Assembly (NCBI RefSeq): GCF_028583425.1
Contig: NC_072791.1
Span: 190,440,311-190,504,310 of the forward strand
Origin: Eublepharis macularius
Lineage: Eukaryota > Chordata > Lepidosauria > Squamata > Eublepharidae
Direction of reading: 5' to 3'
Length of the DNA stretch: 64,000 bases
The notes beneath the pieces were generated by a model. It had not been told where the DNA came from. It saw only the letters and a list, made by a program, of their open reading frames with translations, and did not search any database. Below, piece by piece: positions 1 through 10,658 of the stretch. Made by a program: the position numbers and the translations under genes. How positions within the stretch are numbered: position 1 is the stretch's first letter; each line of letters begins with the position of its first letter.

Positions 1-213
1 GAGCACTCGTGGTGGGAAACCCTCTTTGGTTGGAGCCCCACTGCCACTGGAATTTACAATTTGGCTTTGCACCCGATTATTGTTATTTTGGCTTTTCAAG
101 TTCTACTATGTGCCTCACTGCTTTATTTGGGCTGTTGGAGCCGCCGACAGCTCCAGCAACTCCAACTATCCTACCGTTTGGACCATTACAACCCCGACCT
201 CCTCCTGCCCTAA
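1..213 (+). pseudogene. C-terminal tail of a retroviral env (transmembrane subunit), cut by window edge
   Basis: Frame 1 is open from the window edge to a TAA at 211-213. It encodes a Trp-rich juxtamembrane stretch, a hydrophobic segment of about 25 residues (roughly residues 24-48) and a short cytoplasmic tail with paired Arg and many Gln/Leu. This is the layout of a retroviral TM protein C-terminus: membrane-proximal tryptophans, anchor, short tail. It is followed by non-coding DNA, a purine tract and a TG...CA long terminal repeat, which fits the 3' end of an endogenous retrovirus. Retroviral genus cannot be assigned from 70 residues. The upstream part is outside the window, so whether the whole env is intact is unknown; within the window there is no break. 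Confidence 0.6.
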
Positions 214-639
214 TGGTTATTCTTGGCGCCCTCCTTTAACCCTTGTTCGTTTTATTGCTTGTGCCGGTATGGACTATGATTATGTTTATTACTATGTGTA
301 CGGATCCTGCACCGGCCCCATGGACGCTCTGCTGCCGGACGCCGCTCCAAGGCCCTCTTGTGGACTAGGGGGGGACATGTTTCTCTGCCTCCCAGCCCAC
401 GGCCCGTCTCCAAACGACCGCCAGCAGCGCCACCTCCATGAGGACTAGAACTGTGTGCCTGAAGCCCTTCTCGCCGCTCACCGACCCTGCTCTGCGGATT
501 GTCGCAGACAGCAAGGGGGGGTGGAAGTGTGTTTTGGAACACATGGACTAAGTTTGCCTGTTTCTGTAAATATGCAACCCAGTCCAGCAGCTGTACTGCG
601 GACTGAGCCGTCTGTGATCTTTGTTGCTCTATTGTTTTT

Positions 640-1430
640 ATGAAGTTCTTTCCACTGCTTTTATGAATTTTAACTCCCATGAATTTAGCCCCGAACTAGT
701 CCCCCTCTCTATCTATTGCAAGTGCGCCCATGAACTTTATCCCTATGAATTTGATTTTAACCTTGAATTGCCTTTTTAACCTGACTCCCTCCGCCGAGGT
801 AATCCTAGCATATCTATTATTTTATGAATTTGGTTTTAACCGGGACCCCTTCTGAACGGTCCCTTTTAAAGGTTATTTTATTTCTGATTTTAAGCTCGAT
901 GAATTTGGTTTTAATCTGACTATATGAGTTGGTCTTTTAATTGCAGAGTGTATTTTTCTGGCCCCCATGAACCCTTCCGCCGCTTACCCCCCCCATGAAT
1001 TATTTCTCCGCACTTGCTTTTACTATCGCTGCTATCATCTATGAAATCGGTTTTAACTTCCTGAATTATCGTTTTAAACCCTATGTATCTATGTATTTAT
1101 GATTTTAACCATTTATGAATTAGCCTACCCTCAATGAATTATGCCTTGCTTGCACATTTCACTTTACCTTGTATGAATTGCTTTTAATCCTACATTCATG
1201 AATTGAACCATGAATTGTCTTTGCTTTTAAATCCTATGCTTATGAATTAATCCATGTATATGAATTACCCCTGGTTTTAATGCTTTTAACCCACCATGAA
1301 TTCCGTATGAATTACCTCCCGCCATGAATTGATCAATGTACCCAAACATGAATTGTTGTTGTTTATATGCATGAATTGATCATTGCTGCCTATTACTATG
1401 AATTACTATTGCTATGAATTATTACTATTT
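640..1430 (+). repeat. ATGAATT/TTTTAAC-rich non-coding stretch of the retroviral 3' region
   Basis: The word ATGAATT occurs about 20 times in under 800 bases, at irregular spacing, interleaved with TTTTAAC or TTTTAAT. No frame is usefully open. The stretch lies between the env stop and the polypurine tract of the endogenous retrovirus. It is not a simple microsatellite because spacing and intervening sequence vary. Function unknown. Confidence 0.6.
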
Positions 1431-1670
1431 ATTCTGACGGTTGCACTTAGCACACCCCCTGGTGTGAACCCAGAGACCTGCAGCCCATTGGCTGATCTAA
1501 ATTGCACTTATTCGGTTAGGTGGTTCTCCAAACTAAATTTTTGAGTGACGCCTCCGCCCCCTTCCCTTCCCACTCCTTCTTCGCTCGAAGCTCGACCACC
1601 GGACATTGCCGACCACCTCGCCTTTGAAGTCAAGTTCGGAGACCCGCGCGCCTGACGTCCCGGGGTCTCC

Positions 1671-1680
1671 GAGGGGGGGA
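1671..1680 (+). promoter_or_regulatory. Polypurine tract of the endogenous retrovirus
   Basis: GAGGGGGGGA sits two bases before a TGTTG that begins the LTR. In retroviruses a purine run at this position primes plus-strand DNA synthesis. Confidence 0.6.
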
Positions 1681-1682
1681 AT

Positions 1683-2991
1683 TGTTGCCAAGTAGGCCCC
1701 CTCCCCTGCTTTGAAGCCTGCTATGAACTGTGTTAAAGTTTCCTGCGTTGCTGTTTTACTGCTACACCCAAAGACTGCTTTGCATGTGTGTGTTCTGATA
1801 CACGTGTCAGTTTCCTGCCTGCGTGCCAATTACCCTGCTGCTGCAATAGACTGTGTAGTTTACTGACTCCATGTTTGGGTAACTGCACAAAAAGACTCTC
1901 TTTCTGGGCAGCCCTGCCCTGACCTATATCTGGAATTCCCAGTGTGCGTTTGGACTGTGTTACAAGTGTGCCCCGTGCCTGCATTGCCATCTGCCACGGA
2001 CCGTGCCTGTTCCCTGCCTTGGACTGTGTTTTAAAGTGTTGTTCCCGCTGCCTCCATGGAAGCCTGCCTCATATGGGCCCAAGCCGCTGCTAGCAGCCGG
2101 GCGCCTGCCGGAGAGACCTCCAGCGAGCCTGGCTAGGCGCTCCCTGGTCAGTTCCCGCCTGGAGCCTCCCGCGGGCCGGTCGCCGAGCTTGCCCTCGCTA
2201 CCGGGCAGCCTGCTATCCAGCCCCAGCTATGCCCAAGCCGGCATCCATGTTCTTAGGCAGCCAGAAGACCCTGGGAAGAAGACTGCTTTGAGAAGCCATT
2301 TCGGCGAAGCGGGCACACCACGTCCGCAGCGAGAGCCCCTCGCCCCGCTCTGCATATCTTAGGAGCCGCCCCGGAGAAGAACTAAGTGCCGACCATCCCA
2401 AGCACTTAGAGAATGCATCTCAAAGAAACCTCCGCATTCCAAAGCTGATGACATCAGGACAAGCCCTGTCCGCTGGAACATCCTTTCAGCCCACTTGGAT
2501 TTCCCCCTCCCTCTTTTGTCCCCTCTTCCTGAGGTGTCACTTATCACAATCTGATTACCAAAGTGGCCCATCCAAGCCATTCAGTAGCCCATTAGACCCT
2601 TTGTTTTAATCTGTGAGAACCACCAAGTACAGCACCAGCCCCAGGGTACGTTTTGGGGTATTTAAGCTGGTCTCTCAGACCACTCGGTGCTCAGGCCATT
2701 CCTATCCAGACTTCCTTGCTGTCCGTCTGTGGTCCCAGTGCTGGCATTGGGCCACCCTCGCTGCTGCGTCTCTGCTTCGCTCCAGGATAAGTGAGTATTC
2801 CCCCTATCATCGTTGGGAACCAGCTAATGCGAACGTCTCTGTATTTCCTACGCTATATTTCTTAGACCTTGTATGTTCTTCGTATGATTGTGCAAGCTAG
2901 GCTTACGCTACACTCAATACACGTGTTTGGACCTTACTCCTTGTCTGCCTCTTTTTCACTAGAGTGTCTGGGATCGGGACCTCCGTAAACA
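1683..2991 (+). mobile_element. 3' LTR of an endogenous retrovirus
   Basis: The block starts TGTTG directly after the purine tract and can be ended at ...GTAAACA, giving the expected TG...CA ends with a TGTT/AACA inverted match. A TATA-like TATTTAAG lies near 2658, so transcription would start near 2688; the upstream part would be U3 (about 1 kb). No convincing AATAAA was seen downstream of the TATA; AATACA near 2917 is the closest. The 5' partner LTR is outside the window, so the exact 3' boundary is inferred. Confidence 0.55.
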
Positions 2992-3632
2992 TAGGTTATG
3001 ATCCTCGCTTAATATTAATAGTTACAGACTGCTACAGCTAATTCCCCATTATAATAAAAGAGCAGTTCTGGTAACAGCAGCTTAAAACCTTCAAGTGAGA
3101 ACTGAAAACAGGTTTCTCTGTTTTAGAGAAACTGTTTGTCAGTACAAAATAAATGGGATGGACCTTTTTGTTGCACTCTCCCAACCAGGAGACAGAGACA
3201 TCTCCTAAGTGTTTAATGATTTCTTTCATTAATGAACACTAGTCTTTTTCACTGAGGTATCAAAATATAAAATAAAACGTACAAAAATAGATCTTTTTCA
3301 TGTGATAACATAGATAAATATCAAACCAATTATAATTTAAATAATTATTTTATTTCCAATCATGTGACTTTCTACCTAGCCAAAAGTGACATTATGTCCA
3401 GCTTCAAGATAAGAGATATGAATAGGAAAAATGACAGGAAAAGTTACATGACCAGGTCATCCTTGGTCCCTGCTAACAATTACAGAACATTTATTTGATA
3501 CTGTTCACTTTTTTTAATTGGCCATCAAAGATAAAGGAGCACCTGTTATACAACATACTAGGAAAAAAAAACTACAGTAAAGTTCATACAGAGTTATTTA
3601 GAATGCATATGTATCACTGTGTGTTCTAAACC

Positions 3633-4067
3633 AGGGGTCATTTCGTAGAAAAAGAGCTGGAGGAACTCATTAGCATAACTCATTAGCACATGCCACGCCC
3701 CTTGACATCATCAGAAGTGTGTCATTAGCATAACTGATTTGCATATACCACCACCCCTGACATCACCTATCCTGGCTGTTTTGGACCCAATCCTGGCCAT
3801 TCAGGGCTGAAATTGGGCCCAAAATGGCAAAAAGGGGCTGAAAATGGCCGAAAAGGGGCCCAAAATGGTCAGGAATGGGCCACTGCTGAGCGGCAGAGTG
3901 ATCCACCACTGTCAGAGGCCCAATCCAGGCCGTATCAGCCCCAAACTAGGCCAAAACGGGCCCAAATGGGTGAAAGTCAGGTGGGCGGGGCCACCTCACG
4001 TGACCTCTTTGGGGAAATGCCGGAACTGTGTTCCTGCACATTCCCCCTCAAAATGAGCCCTGAACCA
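3633..4067 (+). mobile_element. Short non-autonomous DNA transposon (MITE), private to copy A
   Basis: Arms B and C read continuously across this point (B near 27000: ...TTCTAAACCATAATC...), while copy A has about 435 extra bases. The insert begins (C)AGGGGTCATTTCGTAG and ends ...CTCAAAATGAGCCCT(G), an inverted match of about 14 bases. A 3-5 base direct repeat (AAC or RAACC) flanks it. It encodes nothing recognisable. Ends and size fit a cut-and-paste MITE; the superfamily is not certain. Confidence 0.7.
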
Positions 4068-4069
4068 TA

Positions 4070-4255
4070 ATCAGCACTCTACTGGTTCGAATCCCACTAC
4101 TGCCATGAGCTCAGTAGGTGGCCTTGGGTCAGCCACTCCTCTCAGTCCCAGCTCCATTGTGGGGATAAGAATAACACTAACTTGTTCACCACTCTGGGTG
4201 AGGCACTAATATGTCTAGAAGAGCAGTATATAAGCACAGTTATTAATATTCTTAT
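4070..4255 (+). mobile_element. Sauria-type SINE, 5'-truncated (copy A)
   Basis: It starts at a polymerase III B-box-like GGTTCGAATCCC. It continues through the conserved SINE body (GGCCTTGGGTCAGCCACTCC, then ...GTGGGGATAAGAATAACA), then a TATATAAGCACAG 3' part and an imperfect ATT tail. The same SINE is at the same relative place in arms B and C, so it predates the duplication. Confidence 0.7.
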
Positions 4256-5238
4256 TTATATTTCCGTGACACCATCCCTTGACCTGTGAACTTTAAGTAT
4301 TTTGATAAATATGAAAGTGATACAATATAAATGCATTGTACACTCACACATTATCCATATACAAACTTTAAAAATTTTATTGGATAATACTGCAAAGTAA
4401 GATTACTGAGAAAGCTGCTTTCAGTGTGGAGAGCTGCTTGTATATCAAAACAACCCGACGAGCTATCTTCATGCAGAGTGCATTTGATTCCCTTGGCTTT
4501 CAATTCTGCTTTCGTTCAGCATGGGTGAATCAATGTGTCAGCGGTAAACATTTTTATCACTCCCCTCTGAATGACCTTTTAAATTTTACTGCCTATAGTG
4601 TCAAAGCAATTAAAATTAACAATACAGTTACTAAGCTGCTAAGATCAATTAATGGCGCTTATGCTTTCTTATCTATTGACCTACTGACATCTTCAAAACC
4701 CACTGGTAACAGACTATACATACTTCTCTTCTATCCACAATGTATATACAAGGATTGATTACATATTCTTATCTTCTAAATTACATATTCTTATCTCCTA
4801 AATTAATTAGTCAAATTCTTACATCAAGCATTGGTGACAAATTGTGGACAGACTATGCTTGGACAGAATGTACACCGAGAATAAATGACATCAAACAAAC
4901 AGGAAACTAAATAAATCACTTTTATTTAACAAACAAATTTCTTCTGAAGTCTCTTTAGAAATTAAACAATGTTTAGAAACAAATAACTATGTGGCATTCC
5001 TCAAATCCACATACAGGATGCTATGGAAGTGGTGCTTAGAGGGAAATTAATCTCCATTGCCTCCTGTCATGAAAAGCAAAGAGAAAACATTAGAAATGAA
5101 ATGATGTCTAGAATAAGAAAACTAGAAGACAAACACAAATATACTTGTAGCAAAACAGTATATAAACAACTCCTAACAAAAAGAAAAATCCTGGAAAATT
5201 TAGAGATTTCTCAAATTCAAGAACATCTATTTTATAGA

Positions 5239-5391
5239 TGCTCTCCAAAAGCTACAGTTAGGACTAACAATGTACATTCGACAGATATCCATCTAGCAAG
5301 GGGAACTAGACAAGGCTGTCCCCTTTCCCCATTTCTGTTTGTCATAACTATAGACAGGGCCAGTGCTACCATTAGACCAACTAGGCTGCAG
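5239..5391 (+). repeat. Internal direct duplication, first copy
   Basis: Nearly identical to 6207-6359. Both run from CTCCAAAAGCTACAG through the RT GCPLSP motif into ACCAACTAGGC. Arms B (28799-28943) and C have it once, at the place corresponding to the second copy. Confidence 0.8.
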
Positions 5392-6206
5392 CCTAGGGCG
5401 CAAACAAAATTATTGGATGTGACCACCCAATCTATAAACTTACTTGCTTGAAAATTAAAGGAAAAAAACTCCTCACATTCTATACAAGCTATTAAAGGCG
5501 CCCAGGGGAAAACTTTAATTCTGAAAAATTAGCCAATGTATTTGCTGAATACTACCAAACTCTTTGTACATCAGATAATCCTGACACTAATTGTATTGTA
5601 AATTGTTTATCATCACAGGAAATTATTTGAAAAAAATCTCAAAAGAACATAAACAGTATCTGGACCAACCAAAACAACACAAGAAGTTACAGTCACCATC
5701 AAATCCCTGAAGCTCCAGACAGGGATAGATTCCATGCCAAATTTTACAAAAAAATACATTCACCTACTTTCAACTCCACTAACTGCCACGTGCAACTCTG
5801 TTATGATAGGAGGTAGCATTCCTCTATCTTGGTCAGAGGCTGAAATAGTAGTTATTCCAAAAAAGGACAACGATATTACAAATACTAAATCTTCCCAATC
5901 AATACCCTTACTGAATCAAGACCAAAAAGATCTTTACAAGCATATTTGCCAAAAGATTGTCTAAATTTAAATAACTAACTACATTCACCTTGACCAGACT
6001 GGCTTTATGCCAATAAGGAATCATACCCGTAACACTTTAACTATAATTAACTTCTGTGAAGCATACAAAACCCCTGCATTACTTCTGGCCTTTGATATAT
6101 AGAAGGCATTTGATGAGGTGGAAATACCATATCTAAAACTTTTACTTCAAAAAAATGGGTTTTGGCAACCGATTCTAAAATGCCATTAATGCTCTTTATC
6201 TTTCTC

Positions 6207-6359
6207 CAAAAGCTACAGTTAGGACTAACAATGTACATTCGACAGATATCCATCTAGCAAGGGGAACTAGACAAGGCTGTCCCCTTTCCCCATTTCTGTT
6301 TGTCATAACTATAGACAGGGCCAGTGCTACCATTAGACCAACTAGGCAGCAGCCTAGGG
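6207..6359 (+). repeat. Internal direct duplication, second copy
   Basis: Partner of 5239-5391, and the ancestral position, because arms B and C have the block only here. Confidence 0.8.
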
Positions 6360-6899
6360 CACAGACCTCAATGGGACACAGTTTGATACAGATTACTTTC
6401 TTGAAAAAATGCAACTGACAATATTTTTTATTTTAAGAAAAATACCACTATGCTATGGAATATAAGTCTTACAAAAATTTTCTATATACTTCTATCACTT
6501 GCAAAAGTCCCACTGGCACAAGCCACTATGGTCTGCCTCAGCAAACAAGACTAATGGGCAGGCAGCAGCAGGGGAGAAAACCTATTGAGCACCCCCCCCC
6601 AAATGGTCCTGTCAACAGACAGCAAGCAGCTTAAAAGCTCACCCTAACATTTTTAACAAGACATTTCCCAATATGTAAAACAAATATGAGAAACCTGTAC
6701 CATAAATAGGCCAGTTGAAGTAATTATTACGGTGAAAAAGATGCCAGCGATTTGTGTATATTGTTCTTTGAATAACAGCAGTGTGGTAAGGCTTTGGATA
6801 GGCAATATGAGATCATTAACACTCAAAAAAGGCAAACCTTATGAGTTATATCATCCTGGTTTGAGATAATAAAGCCAGTCATTGCTGCATCTCAAAATA

Positions 6900-7700
6900 G
6901 CCTAGGAGATTCAAAGTTATCTCAGAAGACTCAATCAACTTGAGAGGAACAATCCTTACTGAAACTACTCCTTTTTAGCTCTCCAGAGAGCCAGCTAAAA
7001 AGAAGAAAGCAAACAAAGTAACTGCAGACAAAAGTATCTCCTTTTCAAGTACAACATAATTCTCTCTCTCATTGTCTCACAGCAAACATGAGAAGGGGTG
7101 GGAGTAGAAGACACTCTGTTGTGCCAGGCAGGAAAAAAGGCAGGGAAATAGCTTCCAATGCTGCAAAAAGAAACGTTTCAGCAACTTGAGGAAGCCAAGC
7201 AAGAAGGGAGAAGGAAAACAAAGGGGAAAAGGTGGGAAACTGCCTCCAGAGCTCAGATAAGAAACCACTTCATAGAGCAAACTGTATCCCAGCAACACCC
7301 AGAGGAGAGGCAGAGTGGAAAACACTAAAATCTTCACAGCTATTCTGCTGTGTCTGGAAAGAAATGGGCAGAAAGTCAGCTTCATGGCTGCAATAAAAGG
7401 GAGGAAAGTAGGGAAATTCTGCTGTAGCAATGCGCAGAGCATACTTGCTGCAGTGGAACAAGTGCAGGGAAAAATACCTCTGCACTAAGAACTTTGCAAC
7501 TGATCCCATACCTTTCCCTAAAGCTATATGAATGCCCTACTTACAAGTCAGCAATAACAACCCCTGGGACTCAGCAACTATGGCTCCAGTATATGGTCTC
7601 AGCCACAAGCTAAATTAATAAACGGGAAGGGGCAGCAGAAGGCGTACTAATACTCAGGATACAATTGTGGTAAAGTTTTCAAGGATCCTCCAGTCCACTA
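6900..7700. repeat. Conserved non-coding block of the composite (copy A)
   Basis: This block is repeated in arm B (31660-32236) and inverted in arm C (about 40170-40910). The longest open frame, on the minus strand (7077-7442), is conserved between copies but low-complexity, Phe/Leu-rich and without a recognisable domain, so I do not call it a gene. Confidence 0.5.
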
Positions 7701-8379
7701 GTTGATCTGTTCCACCAGCAGCAAAGCCTGGAGTTAAGGGTCACATGACATGGGTTGTCATACTACTATAACCTCACTATTGCTCACCCCATGATTGGCT
7801 AGCTTCATTCCCATGCAACATGCTCCACCCTAAACTGAACTGTCTCCTTGTCTTGCGTGGCTTGGACTAAGTGGGTGTGTGCTAACTACAGTCCTGGCTT
7901 AATGCTGGACTGATCTTCAACTAACTTAGGAAATAGTTGTTTTTTATCAGCCATAGTTCCCTAGAAAAAAATGAGTATCTGGATCTCAGTTCTGAAAACG
8001 AAAGGCAGAAAGAACTAAGCAAGAGGGGTTCTTCCTGAAATACCTTTGTACACAGAAAGCAATTAAAGAACAAGAATATGCCTATGCTTTCGTTGAAACT
8101 ACCACTGAGGAAGCAGTATGCAGTTCTCCTGCTACAAATGATATAAACTCTAAGAAAGAAGTTTCACAATTTGGAGCTATTTCATTAAAGCACACAGAGG
8201 AAAAGCGGGGGGGGGGGGGGGTTTCAAGGAAAGTGTGAGTACTGTAAAAACTGCAAAAAAAAAAAGAGGGTATTGTGCCCTAGGAGAGACTTCACAGACA
8301 ATATATATAAATATTTAAACATATCATTCTGTACACAACAACACACTGAAGAAGCTTTTTTATCCTTGGATATGTAAAA

Positions 8380-9835
8380 GGCATTTGATTCTCTTGAAAA
8401 TTCATATTTACATAAAACAGATGGGATTTGGAAATAACTTCCTTCAAATAATTAAGACAATGTACTCACATCCTTCCACAGAAGTAAAAATCAATGGAGC
8501 AACATCAGAAAAAATATTCCTCCACAGGGGAACAAGGAAAGGATGTCCTCTTTCTCCGATACAATTTGCAATCGCTGTGGAATCATTGACAATAGCTATA
8601 AGAGAAACCAATTAGGTACAAGGAATAATTGATTCACACACTGATAAATTAAGCATGTTCGCAGATGACATGCTGTTATACATTTCAAAACCTGCATTAT
8701 CCTTTCCCTACCTCAAAAAAGTCCAGAGTTCAGGATTAGAAGTTGATTGGACTAAATCAAAGATTCTGCCTATATATTTTACAACTTATACTGAAACTCA
8801 AATTCATCAACAACATAATTTCCAATGATCGCCAACACACTTATATTTAGGAATCAAAATCCCATCAAATTTTAATAAACTTCTACAAGAAAAACACATT
8901 AAAACCACTACACAAATAACATCCGAGTTATTAAATGTGACAAATTACAACAATCATGGTATGATAGATATCATTTAATAAAATCTTTTGTACTCCCCAA
9001 ATTGATATTTCTTTTCCAAGCAATTCCTATAGCAATACCACCAAAACTCCTAAATCAATGGCAAACTACCTTAAACAAATTTCTGTGGCAATACAAACAC
9101 CCAAGAATTGCCTTTAGTGCATTAAGACTAAAGAATACACAGGGTGGGTTTAATTATCCAGATATAGAGTATCAAAAATCAATCTACCAAATATACTTCA
9201 TATGTTACAAATAGGAGTCCAAACAGATTGGACCAATTTTTTTCAACCACTACACTACCCTGTGTCTATCTAAGATTTCATACGGAACAAACAAAAATCT
9301 CAACCATCTTCTGTTAAGCAAAATGTCTCTCTTACAGCAATTTTAAAAACATGGGACCTTTATAGAAACAAACTCACCCTTGAAATTTCTAGATTCTCTT
9401 CTTTTTGTCACAGAGCTGGTTTCCTCCAGGTCAAATTTCTGCTTTCAGTAAAAACTGGAGACAATATAAAATAACTCACTTAGTGAATATTACTTAAAAA
9501 AAGAGGGATCTTAGACAAATCAGTGTTAGAAAACTCACCACAATATCCCATGGTATACCTACCTTTGACTTAACCATATGGCCTCTCACATAAACTTACA
9601 GGAAATCATAAACAACCCCAAAACAGAATTTGAATTACTATTAGACAATATGGGATCTACTCGAAAAGGCCTAATTTCAAAAGTATACAATATCCTTCTT
9701 CACTTTTTAAAACCCCAAATTGTAAACTTCAAAAAAAGTGGTATCCAGATAGTGACACACCAACAGATGAACAATGGAATGAAATATGGTCTTCAAGTTT
9801 ATTTGATTCCCCAATACTTAACATCAAACTTCCAA
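8380..9835 (+). pseudogene. L1-like LINE ORF2 fragment (RT palm to C-terminal region), copy A
   Basis: Pieces read in several frames: an RT segment with GTRKGCPLSP near 8530, an FADDMLLYIS catalytic-type motif near 8659, a 'YLGIKIP'-type motif near 8850, and the post-RT region (KFLWQ...GGFNYPD) near 9085-9165. Order matches L1 ORF2. Multiple stops and shifts make it non-functional. The matching fragment in arm C is at 38000-39560 on the minus strand; arm B has lost it. Confidence 0.75.
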
Positions 9836-9849
9836 TGCCACACAGCAAT

Positions 9850-10210
9850 TCCTGAGAGAGGAAGGCACAGAACACCAGACCACAGTGGCCTACACTCCTG
9901 AACAAAATGAAACAGCAGAAAGAAAGAACAGGACATTGCTAGACATGGTGAGATGTATGTTGTGTGATGCTCAACTACCAAAACAATTTTGGTGAGAAGC
10001 AGTGCCACATATACACAGAACAGACTGCTGACAAAAGCTACTGAAGCCACACCATTTGAACTTTGGCACAGCTATGTACCAAGTGTGAAACATCTGAGAG
10101 TCTTTGGAAGCAAGGCCTACTCCTACATTACAAAGGGGAAGAGAGGCAAACTACACAGAGCCTCACAAGGAATTCTTGTTGGATACTCAGCACAAAGCAA
10201 AGGATACAGG
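9850..10210 (+). pseudogene. Ty1/copia integrase fragment, 5' part (copy A)
   Basis: Translation gives the copia integrase stretch around the catalytic Glu (TPEQN...AERKNRTL near 9894-9935), then 'PKQFW', 'QNRLLTKATEATPFELW' (near 10012-10068), 'HLRVFGSKAY' and 'GILVGYS..SKGYR', the conserved end of copia IN. A TGA follows the PKQFW motif and a frame change occurs near 9995. The fragment is split by the chromovirus and resumes at 16969. Arm C holds the same fragment unsplit on the minus strand. Confidence 0.8.
10206..10210 (+). repeat. Target-site duplication (left) of the chromovirus
   Basis: ACAGG directly before the 5' LTR, repeated at 16969-16973. Arm C has a single copy (CCTGT at 37600-37604 on the + strand), i.e. 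the empty site. Confidence 0.95.
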
Positions 10211-10635
10211 TGTCAGGATCAGAATGCTGTCATATATACTTTTGCTTAACCGACTCCATATTTAATCCTTTCAGTGTTCAGTGCTTTCTTCCCCAGGTGC
10301 AGAGGTTCCCAGGCAGCTATCTCACAGACCTGCATTGTTTTGGCTACCGACGTTCCACCAAGAACCGGCCTTGGGGAAGCTTTCGCTCTTACAGCTTCAA
10401 AGGGAATGTTTTGAGAACTGTGGGGGGAGAATGGGTCAGCTTTGGTATTTACTATGTATCTCTTGCTCTGCTTGGCATTGGTAACAATGCACATGTACCA
10501 ACCTGAATATTGCATTCAGGCCAGTGGACTATAATAATCTTTTTCTTCATTAAATGCTTTTTGGAAACAATGGACTTTTGTCTAATTGCAGAAGGCAGAC
10601 TGGAGTAAGGATTTTATCTAGCCACAGTTCTGACA
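10211..10635 (+). repeat. 5' LTR of the chromovirus
   Basis: TGTCAGGATC...TTCTGACA, 425 bp. It contains a TATA-like TATTTA at 10446-10451. At 10477-10487 is ATTGGTAACAA, whose reverse complement is the putative primer site just past the LTR; this places the transcript start (U3/R border) near 10477, 31 bases after the TATA-like box. It differs from the 3' LTR at five positions. Confidence 0.95.
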
Positions 10636-10637
10636 TT

Positions 10638-10648
10638 TTGTTACCAAT
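10638..10648 (+). promoter_or_regulatory. Primer binding site for self-primed reverse transcription
   Basis: TTGTTACCAAT begins two bases after the 5' LTR and is the exact reverse complement of ATTGGTAACAA at 10477-10487 in the LTR. In Tf1 and related chromoviruses the 5' end of the mRNA folds back onto such a site and is cleaved to serve as primer in place of a tRNA. The predicted transcript start and TATA spacing agree with that model. I recognise no tRNA-complementary primer site here. Confidence 0.75.
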
Positions 10649-10658
10649 CCCCTTTCCA

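Larger units (their letters stand above)
5015..6410 (+). pseudogene. L1-like LINE ORF2 fragments (reverse transcriptase region), copy A
   Basis: Broken frames encode pieces diagnostic of L1 ORF2. Near 5023-5240 is the linker before the RT (an LRGKLIS...RKLEDKHK-like run). Near 5734-5960 is the RT 'SWSEAEIVVIPKK' motif region. At 5296-5350 and 6263-6318 is the RT 'GTRQGCPLSPFLF' motif. Several stops and frameshifts separate them, so this is a dead fragment. A block of about 150 bases is present twice here (5239-5391 and 6207-6359). Function today: none expected. Confidence 0.75.

Noticed and set aside
7077..7442. Conserved minus-strand frame repeated at 31908-32189 and 40380-40754 as a candidate small gene
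   Set aside because: It is low-complexity, its frames end differently in the three copies, and no motif or conserved start is visible. Similarity follows from recent duplication of the DNA.
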